Assembly (NCBI GenBank): GCA_026874595.1
Contig: CM049311.1
Coordinates: forward strand, 47,743,676-47,807,675
Source: Sipunculus nudus
Lineage: Eukaryota; Annelida; Sipuncula; Golfingiida; Sipunculidae
Direction of reading: 5' to 3'
DNA length: 64,000 nucleotides
Shown here: piece after piece, positions 48,087 to 59,338 of the stretch
Layout of the letters: every line of letters begins with the position of its first letter
Position numbering within the stretch: the stretch's first letter is position 1
Program-made: the position numbers and the translations under genes
The notes under the pieces: generated by a model
Database searches by the model: none
Seen by the model: only the letters and a program-made list of their open reading frames with translations
What the model was told of the DNA's origin: nothing

Positions 48087-49893
48087 ATGAAGTTTTCTGT
48101 AGTGGTCAGCGTTGTTTCATATTTACTCAGAATTTTTAATCCATTTTCACATGATGTCTGCGACACCCGTGAAGATTTCGTCCATAGATATCTAAATGAA
48201 CGTTCACACCTTTGGGTTCCAGCTGTGGAGGAGGCTCATTTTTTTCTTGACACTATTACTGAGTTCTGCAAACACGTGACCGGAAATTCATCGGCGAGCG
48301 AACTGCTTACAGTTTTCTCGAACAGAACAAAATCAAAGGATAATATGTTGGAGATGATCGACAGCCTTGCTAATAGAACTGATCGTCTCCAACATATTTA
48401 CGGGCCAAAATATACAAAGGAAAAAGAAAAGGCATGGTCACTGTATAACGAACACATTTCGAAATTCTATGTGATGATGACGTTTGAAAGCATTGGTTAT
48501 TATCTGCTAGAAATGTACCACAAACTGAGTGACCAAACCTAATCAACTTTCTGTGTCCATATGACCAAGCTGAATCGGATGTCATCCCAGCTGAGGCACT
48601 TGGAGAGCAGTCTTTCAGCTCATGACCCGTCTCGGAATGCCATGTTTGCAATTTTAAGGTCATTTGATCTCGGAAAGCAAAATAAGTTTTCAACCAACTG
48701 GTGGGAGGTAGGTATTCGGTACATCAGCACCAATGCCGTGCAAGTCAATTACCGCGTACACCAGGTGGTCACTGGGATTGCGTTCACGGTTTCCTTCCAG
48801 AGATTAGGGCTTGAAGTGAAGAGACGCGGCGTCTATAGTTTTGGCGAAATGGGGAGAGTATCAGTTGAACAAGATGTGAAACTTAAAGATGTGCGGTTTG
48901 AGAAGTCTGATTACATTGACTTGCATTCTGGGAAATACAGCTTGGATCTACGTCAGATACAGGTGCCTGCAGGCGAGGTATTGTGCACATTTCATAATTT
49001 TACATTTTATACATTTTACGATTATTAATCCTCAAAAAGTAATTTAACCTCGGTAATCTCGAGGAAATGATTAATGTTTTTTTATTTAACACATTTATTA
49101 ATCAGCAGACAAGCAAGAAAACATTATCTTTAGCCATTATATTTATTATGTGTTTATTGATACATATTAAGGTTTTCCTTTAATTTAATTTCTTCAGTTT
49201 GTCTTAACATCATTCGAGTTTTTTTTTTTAATTTCTTTAGGTTGTCTTTATATAATAACAATTTCCTTTTATTACCTCAAGTTGTTTTTGCATAATTAGA
49301 GTTTTTCTGTGATTTCTTCGAGTTGTCTGCTAACATTTTCCTTTAATTCCTTCGAGTTGTCTTTACATAATAAGAGTTTCCTTTAATTTCTTTATTTGTC
49401 TTTGCATAATAAGCATTTTCCTTTAATTTCTTTAAGGTTTCTTTAAACAATAATATTTTCCCTTTAATTCCTTCAGGTTGTCGTTGGTGTGAAGTTTCGT
49501 GAGAGAAATGGTGTGATTGGAATTAGCTTACTTTCTGCGAAGATGAACTACATCAGCGGTCACGTGGACGCAAAGTCAGCGCGCTGGATCATGAATCGTG
49601 AAAACCTGAACCAGAAAGACGAACTCCTGACGATCAACAGTAGCATCCGGGTCTTGGAGCACATGAATAACGGTCACTTACACGACGCGCTAACCTCAGT
49701 TCAACCCTTCAAATTTAGGAGTCAAGTTTATCTGGCAGTGACCGCTTTATATGACGAAACTGACAAATGTGACGCCTGTAACCCGGAAGAGAAACATGTG
49801 CTGCATATGAAAGGGGGAGAGTGTTGTGACTGGTACAAGAAACAGTTTCTTAATCCACTGTGCCCCACCATGCTTAGCATACCCCTGACCTGA
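48087..49893 (+). CDS. Secreted DUF4803-like protein, two exons, one in-frame stop (possible pseudogene)
   Basis: Exon 1 is 48087-48977 and exon 2 is 49477-49893. GAG|GTATTG joins TTCCTTCAG|GTTGTC in phase 0, giving 435 codons plus a final TGA. Residues 1-24 resemble a signal peptide. An amphipathic, probably helical region follows (about 25-150, with NRT and NSS glycosylation motifs), then a beta-rich region (about 190-345) with QVVTGIAF and QVPAGEVVVGVKFRE, the second of which is created exactly at the splice. That pattern recalls the VTGVRFR segments of invertebrate DUF4803 proteins (from memory). The C-terminus is Cys-rich (CDACNPEE, ECCDWYKK). Codon 152 is TAA (48540-48542), yet the same frame continues with protein-like sequence. 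It may be a nonsense allele, a recent pseudogene, a readthrough stop or an assembly error. The start at 48087 has A at -3 and a better signal peptide than 48054. Confidence 0.65.
48342..48398. repeat. 18-bp inverted repeat inside gene 2 exon 1
   Basis: AATATGTTGGAGATGATC (48342-48359) and GATCGTCTCCAACATATT (48381-48398) pair at 17 of 18 positions with a 21-nt loop, so the transcript could form a strong hairpin about 140 nt upstream of the in-frame stop. Confidence 0.85.
49160..49480 (+). repeat. ~40-bp acceptor-like tandem units in intron of gene 2
   Basis: Eight diverged units, each a T/C-rich tract ending at AG or its decayed equivalent and followed by TTGTC or similar. The AG (or corresponding) positions are about 49197, 49240, 49281, 49322, 49356, 49396, 49436 and 49476. 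The last is the inferred true 3' splice site. Confidence 0.8.
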
Positions 49894-52355
49894 GTGAAGG
49901 GAGCGGCATATTCTGTAATTATGGGAAAACATGGGCTTTATGTAACACTATGGAAGTAACATGGGAAATGTTGACATTTTTAGCTTTAACAATTACATGC
50001 ATGTGGTATATTCATATTGTACAAATATAATCCAATGACAAATTTCATGGACGTATGGGCCTCTTCACCGAATGTCCAGGAATACGTTTGAATATGTCAA
50101 CTAAATTATGTAAATAATACGTGGGACTTAATTTAGGGGGGACCCTGTCCCTCTCACTATCTAGGGGTGGGTGAGTTTCTTTTACGAGGTAAAAAAAAAC
50201 AATTTTTAAAGGTTAAATATAATGGAATTTTGAATACCGTGATAAAAACTGAGAAAAACTTATTTGCGTAAAATGAAAGTAATATATTTCATTACATGCA
50301 GTGAAAATTAAGATATTCTCATACAAAGGAATTTTTTCCTCCTGGTTTATCATAATAGGTGTGTGTGTGTGGGGGGGGGGGGGGGGGGTTGTTGTCAGAA
50401 GAGTTTGAGACGGTGTTCTTATTTCGGGTGGGGGGGGGGGGGAGCAAGGCCGATGAAATAATATAAATCAGGCACATCATAGTTACTTTTGTCTAGGTTA
50501 CTATATTCGCGATAAAATTAAACAGATATTTGAAAAAATAGTTATACAGCTGATATTTTGACCAGAAGTGATACATTGATACATCATATCGGTTGTGAGG
50601 TATGCTTGTTCATAGTTGACGTAGCTGATGTAGGGTTATATTGCTATCGCCAAACAAGTTTATATAGATCTTGTTTCGTGTATTATATGTACAGTCGTGT
50701 ATCGGGATCGTTCAAAGACAGATTATCGATTAAAGCTTATCGGGAAATTATTAGTATCGATTATAGAAACGATAAAATTAGGTAGCAGAACTGACAAAAA
50801 CCCTTTATCTTAAATCTAATATCAAAAGTTGTTTAAATCCATAATAAACCATATACGTAAACATCATGTTAAACCTGGCACAGGTTTCTGAACTACATCT
50901 TTCTGAACTTTTCATCATATTAAACATGATTTTGTATCATTTATAAAATTTTATCTTTAAAAGGTAGACTATTTTAAGCACCCAGTAACAGTAACCACAT
51001 TTAAGTGGTTTATTATTAAACAAAATAACAAAATCTCAAATGTTCATTTGCCTTTTCTTCTTCTGTGTGTTCTCATGTTTTTTATTTTTTCGAATTTTAA
51101 ATTTCAGTTTAAGGTATAGATCAGAAGATGATAGAAGAAAAAAATTAAACAACCATAGGTCGAGCGCTTGCCGGAAGATGAAATATACAGACAGAAAGAC
51201 AGGAAGACAGAGGAACAAGTGAAAAACAGTAATTTGAATGAGCAATAACACTGTTATGTATTAATGCTGATATTGAAAAGTCATGGCCGAACAGACAGAC
51301 AGAACATATTGCCTGGTTTTATTTTAAATGTATACCTTTCAGAAACATGCTAAATTGTGGACTCATGAATGACATGTCAGACAAAAGAAGCAGCAGGCAG
51401 AAGAAGATAACAACGAACAGACAGGCAAACTGACAGACTGAAACATCCCAGATGACAATTGCTAGGCCATCTCATGGAGAAAGCATAAAGGAACAAAACA
51501 GCGTTAGTATATGTAGATAGGCCTTTTAACGTAGTTATGGCGAAAATAAAATGTTGACGTTTCTCAATAACCTTGACCTTTGACCTATATGGACCAATAA
51601 CAACAGATTTTCAGGACTTTCGATTGCAAATCAACGGTGTTAGTTTGAAAGCGATTTTTGCAAAATTGTGGCCATGCAGTAGAGTTGGGACAAACATCGT
51701 GACAAACAAACACACAGACATACTAAACTGACCAACATGCTTGCAGAAATCTTCGATTTCCGGGCAGGAATAAAACGCTATCGAGATATTGTTATGTAGT
51801 TTAATATTAGCTTGCTAAAAAGTGGCTTGCTGTTCCTAGTTGCTTTAAATAGCTTATTTTTTTTTAAATTAAATTTTAAAATATCATATGAAAATGAACA
51901 AAAATTTCAAAATATGTATACAATCAGAAAGTATACTGTACCATATTTAAAATAAAGCATACTTAATGGTTCTAATATTAATTTAAAATAACTTTTGAAT
52001 TGATTTTAGATATAGGGTTTTTGGCAGTTTTGTTACCTTAAAAGAAACTGCACTTGGTAACAACGTAGCCGCGGTGAATAATAATAATATTGTTAACATT
52101 GTTTTTTGTAAAGGAAAAAGAAGGCCCCATGCTTCGCCTACCCTTTATTTGCCTTGGCCTGTCTAGATCATGGTTCAACTATGTCACGCACGATAGATAT
52201 TAAATATAATCTTAAAGCTGGTGCGGTTTGCACAAACAGATAATGGAGACTGTATATTTCTTTTTTTATTCCGATAATTGCCAAAGCAATCCACATTCGT
52301 ATGGATCATTATAAGAGAAATCGATAATCAGATTGTTTACAGTGTACAGTATTTA
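49894..52355. other. No recognised gene; poly-G runs and dispersed repeats
   Basis: G runs lie at 50371-50388 and 50430-50442. GACAGA-rich tracts lie at about 51187-51215 and 51408-51440. A repeat fragment with CCTTGACCTTTGACCTATATGG lies at 51571. No obvious poly(A) signal for gene 2 within about 150 nt of its stop. Confidence 0.5.
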
Positions 52356-53368
52356 CAGTGGAACCTCTCCTAGTGGGCACCTCTATAAAGTGGGCACCTC
52401 TATAAAGTGGGCACTTTTAGGTAGTCCCATTTTTTCTTCTCTTTATTATTTTTAGCTAATGTAGGCACCTCTATATTCTGTAAAGTGGGCAGTTTTCGAG
52501 AGCTAATGTGGGCACTTCACAGATTTTCAAGGTTCAACTACCTCATTATATCAACTTTGTAAGCCTTCTTTATAGTGCATTTAATATTAATTCTTAATTA
52601 TTTATTAATAATAATCATAAATTTTAATAATAACAATCAAAACAAATGAACCAAAATTAGAGGTGTACAAGTGTACATTGCATAATAATGATTATAATCT
52701 ACTTGACTCAAGACTTAGCTTGGGATGCATGCATACTAATTAGATTAATATACCTGCATCAGCTCAAGTCAGAGATCACCCCAGACCTGATGCCCTGTGC
52801 TAATTAATTAATATTTGTTTGTGTGGCTACCAAGAGTGGAAGGAAGCCCTGCTCATTCACCCAGTTAATACTCTTTGATGAGGTGACAGCTAAATGCCCC
52901 TCTGACCCATCACAGGTAGTCAGAATACATGCCTACTAGACCAGGGCAGTGTTTATTTAACAGTTGTTACATAAAGATTCATACTGTTAAAATGGTGTTC
53001 AACCTGGACTCTCTAATAGCAAATGCCAAGCTACAAGGGCACTTTGCTCCAAACAATCTACAATCACAGACATTTTACCAAGAAATAAGAATTGTGACAA
53101 TTTAACACATTCATTCATAGGGTATTAATGACTGGACTGGATTATTGTTTTTGTTTTACTTGTCACATTGTTATAAATTGTTTTCTTGAAAAGATAGTAT
53201 TTAGATTAGTGACGTACTGTCTTTGTTGTTTTACTTGTGTATTCTTTTTATCAGAAAATGACTATATATTTCAAAGAATATATTATTAAGAATTATTACT
53301 TCCCATGCTAATGCTACATACCACATGCTGCTTTGCCAGTTTGTGCTTATAAAATATTAAATAAACGA

Positions 53369-53427
<59 letters not shown>

Positions 53428-53770
53428 TATATGTATGAGCTATCTTATAGAAAATCTGCACACAGCTTCCTTTTATTGTGCTTATTTTTTTGTCCATACT
53501 TTTATGTAATAAAATACATATTTTCTAACAAATGTCTTGATAATTAGAAACAAAATGTCACTTAAAAAAATTATTATTAAATAAAGAGAGATGATACATG
53601 AAATAAGTAAATTTAGTAATCTCAAAACATGAGTAATTATAGCAATTTAACATACTGGGAGGCAGCACTCTTATATATGTGCTTGCCATTACCTCCATAT
53701 AGTGGGCACCTCTATAAAGTGAGCACTTTGGTCCAGTCCTAAGGGTGCCCACATTATAGAGGTTCGACTA
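52356..53770. mobile_element. Non-autonomous pogo/Tc1-like DNA transposon, 1.4 kb
   Basis: The left end CAGTGGAACCTCT is followed by GTGGGCACCTCTATAAAGTG repeated in tandem. The right end ends GGTGCCCACATTATAGAGG then TTCGACTA, its inverted counterpart, and also carries the GTGGGCACC unit. TA lies outside both ends (52354-52355 and 53771-53772). The interior is AT-rich, with (TA)n at 53372-53434 and no transposase ORF. Confidence 0.75.
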
Positions 53771-53869
53771 TATATGATAATTTGGTCAACTTTCATCGAT
53801 CGATATCAACTCTTGTGTCTTGTGTCAACTCAAACACTGAACAGTTCTAAGAACTCGAGTCTGGGCTGT

Positions 53870-54215
53870 CTGAGCATTTGTGGCACATTTCCACCCAAAT
53901 GTCAATAATTATTTTTTGGAGACGTTAGGGTGGCAGAACAACCCTATAGGGTCATTAGTTTTAAATTAAGCACACGTACTGTGAGCACTTGCCATTTCTG
54001 ACGTACTCTCTTAAGTTCGACTACCCGTAACTGTTATGTTTACTCTTGAGTAAGCTAAAGGGAGGCTTTTTTATGACAAAATTGCAAAAAAATCGCGGTA
54101 TAAGGAAGATTACCGTTGACTTACAACCAGCGAAGACTAAGCCATATTTATGTATACGGCCGACGTGGAAAGGGTCCATATTAGTGCCAAGTACCAGTTT
54201 ATGTTATTTTTACTA
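53870..54215 (+). repeat. Dispersed repeat family R2
   Basis: Contains GACGTTAGGGTGGCAGAACA, AATTAAGCACACGTACTG, GCCATTTCTGACGTACTCTC and GTTGACTTACAACCAGCG followed by CTAAGCCAT, in the order seen at 43930. The 71-codon ORF at 54046 lies in this repeat. Confidence 0.7.
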
Positions 54216-56110
54216 TACAAATCTGCCCGAAAGGGGCGCATTATTCAAACTGAATATATAATTTTATCAACTCTCATCCCATCTGTCCTTTAGGGAATTC
54301 TGAGGAATAATTTATCTGTTTCACCTGTTGATTCGAATTACATTGCACGGTTCGCCTTTTATCATTATACCATAAGTTTACAGGTAATATGCAAAATGAA
54401 ACTTACTTTTCTTGGCAATGTTACACTGATATTCACATTGAAATTACTCATATACCAACCCGATTTTGTTTCATTGAGAATATCATGATCTTATAACATT
54501 TTCACTGACCACGTCTAATATAATATACACATGAAAGCCTACGATGTGACTCTTGTTTTAAACTGTTTCGCTTTGCCAAGCTGTACCAAAAAAAAAAAAA
54601 AAATTACCTGGCCAAAGGGAGTCATGCATGCTTCCTGTTTTTGACAGGACGCCTTACAAAGACACGCAGTACTAATAATACGGATAATACGAAAAATAAT
54701 ACGGATCCAGAGGTTCACCAATCACGGAAATTGTTCCACTAGATTTCATCTATAGAAACTACTAAATTAAGTTGCGTCAGTTTTCATCTATATAATGCTT
54801 AGAACATTTCCACTCTGTTGATCTTTCTGTTTTATACACCAAATTAACCAAAACGCTGCATTTCTGTGAATCAGTGTACCGCAAATACATAACTTACTTC
54901 AGCTTAACCACCCCAGATTGCACCAATATAATCTATATTATAAAAAACTTTTGCCCTTCCCTCATTTCAGTTATTGAAATACACACATGAAAGGCAGTGC
55001 CTTAAATGCAGACGTTCAATTTATTTTATATTAAATATGTGTAATTCAAATTATCACTAGTGGCACATGTCTTAGTATATTTAAGTGATTTAACAAAAAC
55101 TTTTATAAGCAACATTATACTTAGGACTCGGTGTTTATCGACTGAAACGAATTGGTTTTGGAAAGATAGGAATGTCTGTTTCGTATAACGTCTTTTAATT
55201 AAAATAGGGACCTAAGGCGAGTAGGAGAATCAGTTTCGTGTTTAATAAACTTGTAATTATTATATAAATATTAAAATTATAAAATAATTTGCTCAGAACT
55301 GTAAGAAGAAATGTTCCGGCGAAACAATATTACAACAAAACAGGTATGACACAACCATAGAAGAATAATTGTAGGGAAATTACAACAATACAGACTCTAT
55401 AAATAACAATTGTAACGGACCGCTGAGCTACACCCAACAGAAAGATATTTTATCAACTAAATGCACTGGATAAACATCGCTTGTACGTACGTTTGCCGTG
55501 TTGTCTCACTTGGACTGCAGCCGTTTGAAGCGTTCAAGAATGTTATTTTGCCATCACTCGTCATGTGTCGCCACCTTACCGGGATGATTATTTTAGTTTC
55601 AGAGCCGGTCGACAGATAGTAGCACGTGCTGGGCACATCTTTTTTCCCCAGTCCAATAAGCAACAATATGATTTGAAATAATGGTCAGCACAACAGATAC
55701 TTATAAACCATGATATATATTATGAAATAAATGTAAAACGCAATGGTTCAGCAGTTATATATTTTGGACTTGGTGAACACAATATAAAAGTTCTTAGTAT
55801 GCGCAGGTGCTTAAACATATTTGGGAACACCCGAAAGATAAGAACGATAACAAAAATAAATGCTTAACTCTTGATATCATACAAAAAAAACGAGAAAAAA
55901 TTAGACTTATCTGGAAGCGTGTACACTATGTCTATAGCGGCCAAATAGCTGTCGTCATTGGCCTTCACTAATCCCCATATACATTATGACATGTAAATTT
56001 GCAAGTTTTAATTGCAGGTTCATCAGTTTCGTTAACATGTTATTAGATATCTGAATCGCCAATGAATGGTAACAACGTCAAAATTTTAAGAACGTGATTG
56101 TCTGTGCCGC
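54216..56110. other. No recognised gene
   Basis: AT-rich sequence. The minus ORF 55457-55666 has no recognised domain. I see nothing else. Confidence 0.5.
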
Positions 56111-56112
56111 AA

Positions 56113-56245
<133 letters not shown>

Positions 56246-56469
56246 CAATCACCTCTGGTCCTTAGTTGATAACGGGACTGTAGTTTTCACTTCGTCATAA
56301 TGTTTATAACAGTGGGCCTTATCAATAGCTTCAAGGATTTCAGTCTGTTGGGATCCAGCCTTCAAGAAAAAACATCTGACTGATTTCTGCCATGTAAGGG
56401 CATGAACTCACAAATTTAATATTTTTTAAACATTAATACGTAACGCTGGTATCATGTAGCATATATTTT

Positions 56470-56580
56470 AGTAACTACAATTAATTCATGAATGTCATCG
56501 AGGAATATTCACCAATGAAGGCATTTATGCACGGATGAACCTTGGAATAAGGGTAGAAAAAGTGAATGCGAACACAATTT
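56470..56580 (+). repeat. Dispersed repeat family R1, 3' fragment
   Basis: GTCATCGAGGAATATTCACC, then TTTATGCACGGATGAACC and AAGTGAATGCGAACACA match the end of the R1 copies at 17150 and 5530. Confidence 0.6.
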
Positions 56581-57139
56581 TGTTAGCATCTAGTTACGCA
56601 TTTTATCCATTTCTGGACATGTAAACATCGGTCACAGTGTATTATGTGCCTTAGGTGACCTGTATTGTAGAGTTTGCGTCGGTGACTTTGATATGTACGA
56701 CTTTATAGTACAAGGTCAATCGGTCGGTTCAAAGCGTGTAGCTGGATATACTCGTATCAATAGACGTATTGAATGGTGCGGGTTTGACTTAATCCGGCTT
56801 TGTAGGCCTATCTGATGGCTTGAAACAGTCAATCTAGTTTGATTGTCACATATATAATCACTCTGCATGCAGTCTGTAACCAGTACATGTATTTATAGTA
56901 TATATTGTGCATTTGGAAAGCCAGGACAGCGGTGGAGCTCTTGTTGGTATACAGGTTATGCAGTAGGGTACAATTTCTTTCAATTCGACAGTGAGTTCAG
57001 AGGTTTTTACGGAATACATGTCAAGTTGGCAACAACAAGTTCCTCGAAAAAGCAAGGTAGGTACGGAAATAGAGATAACACAATCCCGGGACTTGAAAGT
57101 AACCTTTGTTCAAATGTTTCCAGTGATTTACAATATTTA

Positions 57140-57420
57140 ATGTCTAATGAAGCCGTGTAATTAGGGGTGTGGAGGGGATGGGGGGGGGGGGGGGGGGGGG
57201 ATGGGGAGTTCTATATGTTCCCCATTTTTTAGCAGGCAGAGGATGATCAATGTAATCACCCTCAGTTGTTCAGAAAATAATATTTATGTTGAATATAGTT
57301 ATATTGAAATAAAATATATTTATAATCAAAATGATAGACTTTGGTTCCGTTTCTGCCTATCTGCTTGATGGACAAACATTAACAGATGGGTTATAAATAA
57401 TTATATGAAAGTTTTCAGCC
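57140..57420 (+). repeat. Poly-G-bearing dispersed repeat (family PG), + copy
   Basis: A 21-nt G run at 57180-57200 is followed by GATGATCAATGTAATC, a TTGAAATAAAATATATTTA block and GACTTTGGTTCC, as at 13350. The last part also resembles 38271-38350 (TTTCTGCC, CTTGATGG). Confidence 0.65.
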
Positions 57421-57431
57421 ATACATCATAC

Positions 57432-57469
<38 letters not shown>

Positions 57470-58304
57470 GTATTTAAACCAGGGAAAAAAGGATATTCCA
57501 ATATTCGTGAGTATTTAAAAAAGGTGTCCTATATAACCTACGCCCTAACCTAGACCCCCGACCCTGAACACCCCACACTAGAAGATAATTCGACCCCACT
57601 GTGTGTGATTACAGTATATGCAAGCGCACTTGGAAAAACAAATTACACCAGGACTTTGTGGTAAAGACAGACTTCCGTCTCTTCATTAATTTTATATATT
57701 TTTAATTAGCACTACATATGTTTTAAGTATGTGCATGTAAACATAGTATTGTGTGTTGTCTTACTTGTATGGTGTATATTGTACGACTTCAGTGAGCAAA
57801 TACTTGGAGTTATAAAAATGAAAATAGCAAAAAGGGGAAAAATGAACCCCCTGAAACCTAAATCCAAATTATAAAGTATAAATAGTTTCACCACAGTAGC
57901 AAAACAGAGAAAAACTATTTAACAATTGATTTATTATCAAACATGCCATGAGCGTAAAATTTCACGTACCAAGAGATATAACTTTCGGTGACTGAGTTCG
58001 ATTAGCTTTGATTTACACGCTTTGTGCAAAACGCCCTATGATTTCAAGCTTTAGTTGGAATTCATGTCACAAAGGAACGCAGGTGAAGGAACGTGTCGTG
58101 TACACAGAACAACTAGTCTTACCGTTCATCAACTTTATAACTGGATCAAATATTCACATCCGAGGTCTGCTCGGTATTACAAGGGGGGTCCATATTGGAA
58201 AAAAAACCCATGCATGCCGTTGGCCCCCAGCCTCAACAGGGACAAACAAAATGTTCCATCTAACAACAATAACGAATACTTTAGGTAAACAAAACATATT
58301 GTGG

Positions 58305-59338
58305 TGATCCAGATTATCTCACCCAAAAAACCTTGTGGGTCATTCTCACCAAAATCAACGTGATCCGCCCTCACCATAAACCATGTGAACCGCCCTTATC
58401 AAAATCCCTGTGAGCCGATCCCACCAAAACCTTGTGAGCCGTTCTCACCATAAACAATGTGACCCGCCCTCACCATAAATCATGTGAGCCGCCCTCATCA
58501 TAAACCATATGAGCCGCCTCATAATAAACCATGTGAGCCACCCCCATCATAAACCATGTGAGCCGCCCTCACCATAATTCATATGAACCGCCCTAATCAT
58601 AAACCATGTGAGCCACCCTTACCATAAGCCATACAAGCCGATCTCACCAAAAACGTGAGCTGCCTCACAATAAACCATATGAGCAGCCCTCATCATAAAC
58701 CATGTGAGCCAGTCTCATCAAAAATCTTGTGAACAGATCTCACAATAAACCTTGTAAACCGATCTCACCATAAACCTTGTGGCCCAATCTCACCCTAAAC
58801 CTTGTGAGCCGCCCTAACAATAAACCATGTGAGCCAATCTCACAATAAACCTTGTGAGCCGCCCTCACAATAAACCATATGAGCCAATCTCACCATAAAC
58901 CATGTGAGCCGCCCTCACCATAAACCATATGAGCCAATCTCACCATAAACCTTGTGAGCCGCCCTCATCATAAACCATGTGAGCCAATCTCACCATTAAC
59001 CTTGTGAGCCGCCCTCACCACAAGCCATGTAATCCAATCTCACCATAAACCTTGTGAGCCGTTCTCACAATAACCCGTGTGAGCCAATCTCACCATAAAC
59101 CTTGTGAGCCTTTCTCACATAAACTATGTGAACCGCCCTCACCATAAACCTTGTGACCCGCCTTCACTACAAACCATGTGAGCCAATCTCACCATAAACT
59201 TTGTGAGCCGCCCTCACCATAAACCATGTGAGCCAATCTCACCATTAACCTTGTGAGCCGCCCTCACCACAAGCCATGTGATCCAATCTCACCATAAACC
59301 TTGTGAGCCGCCCTCACAATAACCCATGTGAGCCGCCG
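58305..59338. repeat. 25-bp minisatellite, ~41 copies, 50-bp higher-order period
   Basis: The unit is of the form GTGAGCCnnnCTCACCATAAACCnT. From about 58790 onward, GAGCCGCCCTCAC and GAGCCAATCTCAC versions mostly alternate, so the homogenising unit is 50 bp. The left edge (58305-58450) is the most degenerate. Each unit contains the imperfect palindrome GTGAG...CTCAC. Confidence 0.95.

Noticed and set aside
48531-48591. Short intron that would remove the in-frame TAA of gene 2
   Set aside because: GTGACC...CCCAG would be 61 nt with a weak donor and would shift the reading frame downstream.
56867-57160. 97-codon + ORF
   Set aside because: No domain recognised. It runs into the poly-G repeat and has no promoter or splice signals.
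58008-58307. Overlapping ORFs with Trp/Tyr-rich protein (WIKYSHPRSARYYKGG)
   Set aside because: No recognised domain, no start or splice support, and two overlapping frames look equally good. Too weak to call.
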